Shown here: piece after piece, positions 56,728-64,000 of the stretch
How positions within the stretch are numbered: position 1 is the first letter of the stretch
Layout: every line of letters starts with the position of its first letter
Origin: Sycon ciliatum
Lineage: Eukaryota > Porifera > Calcarea > Leucosolenida > Sycettidae
Length of the DNA stretch: 64,000 nt
Assembly (NCBI RefSeq): GCF_964019385.1
Contig: NC_088645.1
Coordinates: 9,360,266-9,424,265, forward strand
Reading direction: 5' to 3'
Position numbers and translations under genes: made by a program
The notes under the pieces: generated by a model
Seen by the model: only the letters and a program-made list of their open reading frames with translations
Databases searched by the model: none
What the model was told of the DNA's origin: nothing

Positions 56728-59700
56728 GGGGTGGGAGCATTTATGATGTGGCTGCACACAGGAGTGAGAAAGAGGGTAAAAATGAAATTTTAGATTATTG
56801 TACATACCTCATGTCTGATAGCCTGTATCTCGCTTTGTACGACGGATGCTTGTTCATCGAGTCGCCGATCCAACGTGAGCTGTATTTGTTTGAGTACACG
56901 TGACACAGTGTCTGCGGTTCTACTAGCTGACTGAGCAGACTTAGTCTCTATTGAATTCAGACGTAGAGTGAGGTCAGCAAGTGATGACGTGATGTTAGCC
57001 AAGTCACCTAGGCGAAAAGAACAGATCCATTCAAGTGTGTATGGAACCAAGTGTTACTCGGACATGTATGTTTGAGTGGAGATGTAAAACAATCCAACTA
57101 CACGGGGAGCATGTCGCAGCCCCCGGATGGGAGGCAGGGTGTGGGTGTTCCTTGTTCCACATCCCAAGATTCACTTTCTAAATTTCAGCAGCAATATCGT
57201 TTTGCACTTGAAAAGTTGTAAATTTGACTGTAGTGATATATCCCTGGACATATAATTGTTTTATTTTGAACATTTTGAACAACCTAGCACTGTGTGTATT
57301 GCTCATTTATTATGTAGCATATACTGTAATACATGTTGTTTTCCTCACTGTTCATTTCAATTGCATGATTTGCATCAGGAGATCCCTCCACAGGCCATCA
57401 CATCTGGGATACCCACTGAATATAGATTTTTATTATAAACAGGAAGTTCCCGTCAAAGGTGAAAGCGGGCATGGTTGTTGGTGACGTTTGTTGGTGACGT
57501 TTGGGATGGCATTCCGAGTTAAACTGAATACCTTTCTGTACATACGCGTTGTGGCCATGTGTGAGTGTAGGTATTAACATCATTGCATTGAGCCAGGCCT
57601 CAGCCTACCTCTATGTGCTATGATGAAAATGAGAGAGATCTTGTTACGTCTACAACAGGCTACCTGAGTGCATTTAGCCACCAGTAACGGTGGGCTTTCC
57701 CAGACGGTCTCTAGGGAAGGGAGGCTTTCTTCATGTAATCAAAGTTCTAAATTCAGGTTGGACACAACTTACTTATTTCGCAGTTCTTGCCATGAAACAA
57801 TGGTTTACACTGACACTCGTAGGCATGTGGGCCGCGACTGTGACAATGTCCACCATTTTGACATGGACGATGGGTTCTGCAAGCCGACACAGCTGTACAG
57901 GATATAAACATACACCGTCAAACATGTGTCTGATGACAGGTCAGGATTCCCAAAGTATGAGTACGGGTGTTATTGCTCACCGAGTTCACACTGCCGTCCG
58001 GCATATCTAGGTCTACATTGACACTTGTACTGTTTCAGCTGAGGAGTGTTACCATCAACACTAGCGTACACACATGTACCACCATGTTGGCAGGGAGACG
58101 GATGCTGACACTGACCATCTGCATGACAGGACAAATTAGAGAGAGAGAAAGATACATGCAGGATTCCCAAGGATTAATTTATACAAAAGAAAAAGGACCA
58201 AGGAACTACAAGTTACGCTATAATGTCCACTAACGCCACCAGTTACTAAACAATGAGCTCATGCGATAACACTGCACGACACCGACCGACGGTACTGACG
58301 TTCGACAACTAACTGGCTAACACCTCTAGCACATCTTGGATGCGCACTCCACCAGCCTTCCAACTTGGAAAGTTCTAAGGTTCTAAGGTTCCATCTCTAT
58401 AATGTATGGGGCAGACGTCATGAAACAGGAATGCCAAACAAAAGACAATGTGTCTAAGACCATTGATGTACCGCAGTGACTTACTTTGACACTGGGAGAA
58501 ATTGGAACTTCTTTCCTCGCTACCGAACACTAGAGACAATAACAACTCATTGGTGACGGGAACAGAGATTTCGTCAACTGGTGTTTCAAATGCTTGCAGC
58601 AATCGTTCATACTTCATCAGCACCACGTCCTGTTCAGCTGGGAATGAATGACGTAACCATTGCGTCATGCATGTTCCTGCGGTGAGAGTGAAATGAGAGT
58701 ACAGGTCATGTACAAGCTGAGCTACATGTACATGTATTGTTAGATTGACAGCATGAAACAAGGTGGAGGACACTGTTCGGAAACAGTGACCTTACCACAA
58801 CCGTCCATGGTTGGCAGAGCCCCGGTCCGTTGGGACAATCTGAACCATATGGGTGTTGAACACGGTTCTAACCCTCCTTATGCTAGGGGAGTTTTTAGAC
58901 TTATCCTTACGTCAGCCGTGTATTCTTTGGTCGCTCCTGGATTTCGTCCTGATAGGCATGTAGCTATTTTAACCTGATTTTGTTTTTCTTGGGACCGGGG
59001 CTTTGCCAACCGTGGATGGTTGTAGTAAGGTCACTGTTTCCGAACACAGTGTCCTCCACCTTGTTTCATGCTGTCAAACTAGCAACATGTGTGAATTATA
59101 ACAAGGTTTATCTATTGAACTAGTATTGAACTAGTACTGTATTGGGTTATACAAGGTATAATACCATGTACATGTATGTACTACAATGACACCAAGCGGG
59201 TCCAGGGTACAAGGCGCATCCAATTTTATACGTTTCACTCAACAAATATCCCGGTTTACGGTTTTTTATGGGTCCACTGGAATTTTAAGTTCGATTATTA
59301 GATTCTTGAGAATAAAATTAATACTAGAAGAGCAGCCTAAAAGACGATGACAAAACTGCAAATTTGCATTGAATAGGACCAGCTTGATCAACATACATGT
59401 ATAGCTTTTCTATGTTTGTGCGGAATATTTTCCAACGGGCCTTCAATCCCGCTTTTGAAATTATTGTCCCCTCGCCGCTAATTTACACACTGCAAGATTT
59501 AATATCCATCATTGCAGGGGCCATGCCAGTCGGTCATCGACGCTCCACACCGCAGTAATCTGTGCATGGCGTACCATGACATGCAGAGCTTCAATACAAT
59601 CGCAACATACATGTATGGGAATGCTTTTTCAGGTTTCTTTCCCTGCGTTGTGGACGTTGTGGATATTGTGGACGTTGTGGACGTTGTGGGCGTGGTGAAC

Positions 59701-60291
59701 GTTGTGGACGTTGTGGGCGCTGTGGACGTTGTGGACGTTGTGGACGTTGTAGACGTTGTGGACGTTGTGGGCGTTGTGGACGTTGTGGACGTTGTGGACG
59801 TTGTGGGCGTTGTGGACGTTGTGGACGTTGTGGACGTTGTAGACGTTGTGGACGTTGTGGACGTTGTGGACAGGATCTTAAACCACGTGACCATCATAAT
59901 AATTATTATTGTTAACCAGGACCAGGACCAGGACCAGGACCAGGACCAGGACCAGGACCAGGACCAGGACCAGGACCAGGACCAGCCCTTTGAGCAATCC
60001 TCAAGAATACAAGCGCATGAATATTTTAATATAATTTTATTTCGATCAACCCGATGAGCAGGCAGAGAGCAATCCGGGCGTAGACGGGACTCATTGGCTA
60101 CAGCGAACCAATTTCATTCATTTCTCGAGACCACAGTTCATGATATCCTTACCAGAGTTTCCAGTTTGAATGGGCGAGTGCGTTGATCCGTCAGCTCCGA
60201 CTACTCTCTGTCCTGAACTCAGCGTCACCACAGTGCTCAAGAAAACTAGGAGCACCACCAGCCGGTGTTCTGTGCGTGTCATTTTCTCCAT
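53464..60291 (-). CDS. Gene C: paralogue of gene B, exons 1-8 (last exon uncertain)
   Basis: Exons 5' to 3': 60153-60291 (ATG 60291, signal peptide with LVVLLVFL), 58485-58676 (GTCMTQWLRHSF), 57981-58118 (EGF, DGQCQHPSPCQHGG), 57773-57892 (EGF, CRTHRPCQNGGHC), 56808-57007 (coiled coil), 54419-54494 (SCKEIQHRSNYTAPSG), 53888-53940 (GFYHIISG), 53464-53682 (VYCDMDHYGGGWTR). All phases match gene B; no stops. The coiled-coil exon is 200 bp against 551 bp in A and B, removing 117 residues. EGF 2 keeps its cysteines but differs from A/B at most other positions, so C is the older lineage. The last exon could be G (50405-50854, two stops), E (44320-44763, intact; total 526 aa) or D. Introns hold the hammerhead inverted repeat and SINEs. 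Confidence 0.75.
54760..54805 (-). ncRNA. Decayed hammerhead in the left arm
   Basis: Inverted partner of 55419-55464. On the minus strand the core reads CTGGTGA instead of CTGATGA, and stem I has a mismatch (GCTCAA against TTGAAC), so it is predicted to be inactive. Stem II and the GAA plus stem III segment are kept. Confidence 0.6.
55419..55464 (+). ncRNA. Hammerhead ribozyme, type I, canonical
   Basis: Stem I GCTCAA (55419-55424) with TTGAGC (55459-55464), six perfect pairs. Core CTGATGA 55425-55431. Stem II GGGG (55432-55435), loop TGAATT, CCCC (55442-55445). GAA 55446-55448. Stem III ACA (55449-55451), loop CTG, TGT (55455-55457). A55458 precedes the predicted cut. Every invariant core base is present. 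Within gene C it is antisense to the pre-mRNA, so it would act in a plus-strand transcript of the repeat. Confidence 0.85.
55921..55961. repeat. (GT)n tract followed by a G run
   Basis: GTGTGT repeats passing into a run of about 14 G. Intron of gene C. Confidence 0.9.
56195..56237. repeat. (TG)n microsatellite
   Basis: Nearly pure TG repeat, directly before a SINE head. Confidence 0.9.
56238..56312 (+). mobile_element. tRNA-derived SINE head
   Basis: ATGTGGTGCAGTAGTATGTGC (A-box-like, written here over its core only) and GTGTGTTCAATTCCCGACG (B-box-like) at tRNA spacing, with the anticodon-arm-like TCGATTTCCAATCGA between. Best tRNA resemblance in the window, but no intact acceptor stem is evident. 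Confidence 0.55.
56657..56726. repeat. (TG)n microsatellite
   Basis: Long TG tract interrupted by TATCACTATGTA, just downstream of the coiled-coil exon of gene C. Confidence 0.9.
58745..59077. mobile_element. Foldback element with ~90-bp inverted ends
   Basis: Ends TTGACAGCATGAAACAAGG and the complement match over about 90 bp, through to GAGCCCCGGTCC. 333 bp, no coding frame. Decayed relatives at 3905-4112 and 23760-23882. It lies in the first intron of gene C. Confidence 0.8.
59646..59873. repeat. 9-bp minisatellite, unit GTGGACGTT
   Basis: About 25 units with GTGGGCGTT and GTAGACGTT variants. The unit length keeps both strands open (VVD repeats on plus, TST repeats on minus), but nothing else supports a gene. 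First intron of gene C. Confidence 0.95.
59916..59985. repeat. 6-bp minisatellite, unit CAGGAC
   Basis: About 11 perfect units, 43 bp after the 9-bp array. The perfection suggests recent expansion. Confidence 0.95.
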
Positions 60292-60299
60292 CTCACCTC

Positions 60300-61060
60300 C
60301 AGCGACCAGAACCGATAATAGAGTATACTAGTAGTTCTAGTATTCCAGAGGAAACCTTTCTGCAATACGTGGACACATAGATCCTGCTGTCAAACGGATT
60401 TACCGACTAAGACTAAGAGGGCTACGCGACTGACTATCGATATCCAGATGATGTTTTGCTTTTCAATACTTTTTTCTTTGAATATTCAGCGCACCACACA
60501 GTCAGCGGACAGCTGACATCTACACACCAAATCTTACTAGTCTTGATCATAGGACGGTGGGGGTCACTGCGCAGCCAACGTCAACTGAGCTCAAACACCA
60601 CCGCTCCTTTCAAATGTTGACGGCTGTATTTTGGCTTGGATGCCAACATGCCCTGAACTAGTCTGAAACGCAGGATCTCCTGGCCCTGTCAAACTGCAAT
60701 GTCATGACTGTACTGTACATGATGTTCTTCACACACCGGGTGACTGCCTTGCCACGGAGTTGCACTGTAAAACACTAGTTCTATGTTTTCAGCGAACACA
60801 CATGATCTGCATCTTCATACTGTATGGGTTCTCACTCGCAGTTGCCGGTGTGATCTGTCACATACATGTACATGTAGGGTGAGCGCTTCTGGCAACCAGG
60901 CAGCTGCTAACAAAGAAGACATCCGTACACACAGGATAGTTCACTGTACACACACTAGCCATGACTTTGGAACGGAAAATCGCATCTCCATGATAGAGAG
61001 CTCATTAGAACGGTTTCCAAGGACGATTTCACCTTTTCGGTGGGTAATAGCTAAGCATTT
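60300..61060 (-). promoter_or_regulatory. 5' flank of gene C
   Basis: Patchily similar to the flanks of genes A and B up to about 60790 (for example CACTAGTTCTATGTTTTCAGCG against CACTAGTTCAAGGTTTCCAGCG). It probably holds the promoter, but no element can be placed. Confidence 0.35.
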
Positions 61061-61345
61061 CCCAAATCGGCCAGGTATTTCGCGTGATCGGCTGAGAAAA
61101 TGTCCACGTTCGGCCATATTATGAATCCCAAAGTCAGAATTCGGCTCAAAGCAGTACTTGAAGTCACCGCTCGCAGTATACATTGTACATATACATTTAC
61201 ATGTAAACCATAGAGGCACTGAAACATCGATTTTCGCCGAATTCAGTCCAAAATTTATAAATCCGTCGCAATTATCGGCGATTTCTTGACAGCCATTGAT
61301 TTCGGCGTCTTTTCCCGGTGACCGATTTCGGAAATGCCTAACGTC
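61060..61345. repeat. Interspersed TTCGCCGAA-type repeat
   Basis: Related in reverse to 5925-6250 and 25453-25778. Continues after the MITE at 61628-61770, so the MITE split it. Confidence 0.6.
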
Positions 61346-61422
61346 GCAGTCACCATCATTTTAGTCGCAGTACTATACTGGTTTCAGAAACTGTACATGT
61401 ACAGTCATGTATTTGCATGCTG

Positions 61423-61627
61423 TAGGCCTTGGCGGATAATGCTCGAAAAGGTGGCAGATTCTGCTTTTTTTGCACCGAAATTGGCAGAACCATACAATAC
61501 CTTAATGCCGGGCAATTCCTCGAATTCTGCTCCATTTCTTTATCCACATCCCAAACATGCATGAAACTTACCAGAAAAAGTACCGAATTCTGCCAATTTT
61601 TCTGCCGGCATTATCCGCCAAGGCCTA
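61423..61627. mobile_element. MITE, TAGGC family, with perfect ends
   Basis: 205 bp. The ends TAGGCCTTGGCGGATAATG and the complement are perfect, the best preserved in the window. It is inserted in the TTCGCCGAA repeat, whose uninterrupted form (about 6041-6056, reverse) shows the empty site; CTG appears on both sides. Confidence 0.85.
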
Positions 61628-62012
61628 CTGTAGAGGCACCAAAACATCGATTTTCGGCGAATTTAGTGCGAAAAGTGAATATTCGGCGAATCGATCGGTG
61701 ATTTATCCAAAAACCACTGTATTCGGTCGGCCGATTTGGGAAATGCCCAGTCCAAAGCAGCCCTTTTTCAAAAACAATCGTCGAATCATGATGATTTTTA
61801 CCTTTAGCAAAACACTCGGAGTTACGACAAACATTTTTAAACTTTAATGATGCTTTTTGCGTGTACATGTTAAATTCATAGTGGTCTACGTAGCCGTGTT
61901 GAGCCCTGACTGAGTGCTGTCACAATGGAACCTCCTTGTAAGTTGTATTGTATGGTTGCTGTAGCCGTATAGCGCATGCTCTGAGCTCACGTGTCGGGCA
62001 GTACCAGCACCA

Positions 62013-62752
62013 ATGCAGATCACGCAGCATATCACGTATCCCACCAGAGGTGAGGCCATTCTAGACCTTGTCCTTTCGGACTTGCCTGGACATGTGAGCA
62101 CTTCTATCTGTAAGCCCCTTGGACGTTCTGACCATGCGGTCATCGTCGCAGACTTCTTGACAGTTTCTCCCTCAGAGGAGGAGAGCTCTACTAGAACAGT
62201 ATGGCGCTACAACAAAGCCGATTGGTCGAAGCTGAGGGCACACTTCAGATTTGTAGATTGGCTGCCAGTCACTGTTCCCCATACCGACTGCAACAAGGTC
62301 TGGGATGTCATCTCAGAGACAATTCTAGTGGGGATGCACCGATTTATCCCGTGCAAGCAGTACACTACAACACCCTCTGACTCTCCATGGTGGACCCCAG
62401 AGTGTCTGGACGCAGTAGTTCTCAAGGAACAGGCCTGGCGGCGCTGGAGGAGATTTCCATCATCTGAGCCTCTGAAGCAGACATTTGTACAATCAGTCAA
62501 CCATGCCTCAACTGTGATGGACAGGGCCCGCCTAGCTTGGGAACGGCGTGTCCAAGCTAAGCTCTGTGCAGGTAATCTGCGTGACAAACAGTGGTGGTCG
62601 GTGATGAAATCAGTCACTGGTGTTAAGCGCTCCTCTGATATACCCACCCTGATTGATGCATATGGGCAGGAATGCGCAACCAACCTGGCAAAGGCAAACT
62701 GCTTTGGCTCTTTCTTTCCAAAGAACTTACAGTTGTCCATCTCTAACCAAGC
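62013..62752 (+). CDS. LINE endonuclease C-terminal part and linker
   Basis: Open for about 246 residues: YPTRGEAILDLVLSDLP, then the endonuclease closing motif GRSDHAVIVADF (the SDH catalytic motif), the WRYNKADW linker, PWWTPECLDAVVLKEQAWRRW, and NLRDKQWWSVMKSVTG, an order I know from Jockey/CR1-group ORF2 proteins. The N-terminal endonuclease and the reverse transcriptase are missing. It does not overlap in domain content with the 32-kb LINE. Confidence 0.75.
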
Positions 62753-63184
62753 TAGGCATCGGCGGGTAATGCTAGTTATTTCCTGCGATAATGCTAAAGG
62801 CAACGCTCATAATATGAGGATCTAATGCCACTTATAAATAATGCTCACACCACTCCATAATGCCAGTTTGAAAGTTGGAAAAGTTGATTTAAGAAGGCCA
62901 TCTTGGATCAAGCCCAAAGCGTAGAAGAAAAAAACTTTTAACAGCAGTAAAGAAGCTTCCACTGACAATCCACTGAGAAGGTTGGTTTGCAACGTCAAGT
63001 CTCCGGACGAAGCCGAACGAGTTCAAATGCACGATTTTCGGAACTGGACCCATGACACCGTTGTCGACCGGCAATTATGCTTGTAATGCCAATTTGGCAT
63101 GCGAAATGGTGTTATAATGCCAGCATTATGCCACATGGAAAAAGGGACTATAATGCCAGCCATAATGTTACCTGCCCATGCCTA
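62753..63184. mobile_element. hAT-type MITE with 8-bp target duplication, nested in LINE
   Basis: Ends TAGGCATCGGCGGGTAATGC and ACCTGCCCATGCCTA, flanked by AACCAAGC (62745-62752 and 63185-63192). Same family as 11591-11895 but with about 130 extra bases inside (about 62925-63068). The 8-bp duplication supports hAT. Confidence 0.88.
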
Positions 63185-63398
63185 AACCAAGCACGTTATG
63201 AAGCAGCACCCTCTTTAAACCAGCACAATTTTCCAGAACCAAAATATCCTTTTTCATGCACACTGCAGCAGTAATTCAGATTTTCTAATCCAGAAGAATC
63301 TCCGTAGCACAAAAGGTGCCGAATTTTAAAGGCTTCACTGTAGTAACAATGAACAAGCGGTACCAGTATACATTGTACGTTGTATACGTAACCAGTTT

Positions 63399-64000
63399 GG
63401 ATTGGATTGGATTGGATTTTTATTTATAGTGGTGACTATAACAGACAATTGCCTAATAACAATAGACCCACTCGAGGGAAAGATGCAAAAAGATATGAAT
63501 AATTAATATAATAATAGACTACCGGTATTGGATAGGTGATCATGTTCGCATTTTGCATAGCTGAAAGTCATAATTACTAGCGTGAAAAAGCAAGGCATTG
63601 GGGTAACAGTTTCTTAAAACGGGCGGAGTTATCCACACAGCGAGCTAGAGGGTGCAAATCATTCCACAGCTTAGCACATTGGAAGGAAGCGCCATGACGG
63701 GCAAAGGCAGTTCTGAGCATGGGCAACTTAAGAGTGCGTGATACAAGGCTGCGCGTTGCAAGACCATTATTTAAACGCTCGAACATTTGACTTAATGTGA
63801 CACTACAGCGGCCTTCCAAACAGCGCCACGTCAGATACAGTAATTTCTTGCAATACATGGTTGCCAAACGATCTAGACCAAGTCTCGCAAATAAAGGGCT
63901 TGATGGGCTACAAAAACCAGTATCGTACACTGAACGCAAAGCTCGCTTTAGCATTCGTTCAAGCCTACCTAACTGGGTTAAGGAAAGGCCAGCAGAAAAA
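63399..64000 (-). mobile_element. LINE 3' end, running off the window edge
   Basis: The minus strand encodes the last 125 codons of a LINE ORF2 (about 63577-63954): MFERLNNGLATRSLVSRTL...RTAFARHGASFQCAKLWNDLHPLARC...RFKKLLPQ, the usual C-terminal pattern of CR1/L2/Jockey-group proteins. The 3' tail is a tandem of ATCCA units at about 63399-63420. The frame continues upstream beyond 64000. Confidence 0.8.

Larger units (their letters stand above)
61990..63270 (+). mobile_element. LINE fragment (endonuclease end and linker) split by a hAT-type MITE
   Basis: 5'-truncated LINE, plus strand, holding the last part of the apurinic-type endonuclease and the linker towards the reverse transcriptase, interrupted at 62753-63184 by a MITE. 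The sequence after the MITE (NQARYEAAP...) continues the LINE. Confidence 0.8.

Noticed and set aside
59499-60057. Val-Val-Asp and Ser-Thr-Thr open frames of 130-180 codons
   Set aside because: Generated by the 9-bp and 6-bp minisatellites; composition is pure repeat and no paralogue exists.
1-64000. CRISPR arrays, operons, bacterial-type promoters or riboswitches
   Set aside because: The window is eukaryotic; tandem arrays lack the spacer pattern of CRISPR.
1-64000. LTR retroelements, retroviral copies or Polintons
   Set aside because: I saw no gag, integrase, protease, capsid or long direct terminal repeats. The retroelements present are LINE-type or Penelope-like.

Overview
The window is nuclear DNA of an animal. 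It has spliced genes with long introns, dense MITE, LINE and SINE content, microsatellites, and secreted multidomain proteins with EGF and fibrinogen-like modules. The C-terminal cysteine-rich domain (motifs CPC, FVGSHYYC, TCC, MPWF) is a type I recall from sponge, cnidarian and other marine invertebrate gene models. I lean towards a sponge, but the sequence does not settle it.

The host content is one gene family, all on the minus strand. Gene B (31741 down to 21009) is complete: nine exons, consistent GT/AG sites and phases, and a predicted 642-aa secreted protein (signal peptide, short cysteine-bearing helix, two EGF modules, coiled coil, fibrinogen-like SCKEIQ/YCDM/GGGWTR core, CPC/CC/PWF C-terminal domain). 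Gene A (12714 to 1595) is its tandem duplicate. It has lost a splice acceptor and carries a 10-bp deletion in the last exon, so it is probably a pseudogene. Gene C (60291 to 53464) is an older paralogue with a much shorter coiled coil. Its nearest last exon (50405-50854) has two stops, but intact unattached last exons lie at 44320-44763 and 37381-37827, with decayed ones at 44870-45121, 34997-35390 and 16585-16965.

Layout: 1-1594 nothing recognised; 1595-13140 gene A and 5' flank; 13140-21000 MITEs, including two tandem 1046-bp TTAA-flanked elements; 21009-32170 gene B and 5' flank; 32304-37380 the second copy of the A/B spacer, with a LINE inside a MITE; 37381-50854 last-exon cassettes interleaved with LINEs, Penelope-like elements and MITEs; 51179-60291 gene C and elements in its introns; 60300-64000 its 5' flank, MITEs and two LINE fragments. 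Comparing the A and B halves gives empty and filled sites for several insertions.

The most unusual content is three small inverted-repeat elements (40.3-44.1 kb, 47.4-48.9 kb, 48.9-50.1 kb). Each encodes a protein with an RPRR(S/A)TANY motif, an acidic or low-complexity middle, and a C-terminal tail like that after GIY-YIG nucleases of Penelope-like elements. None shows a reverse transcriptase. Each has a hammerhead-ribozyme-like motif in sense orientation just past the ORF. The motif at 48777-48814 has full core and stems. A second, textbook type I hammerhead lies at 55419-55464 in a ~1-kb inverted repeat in an intron of gene C.
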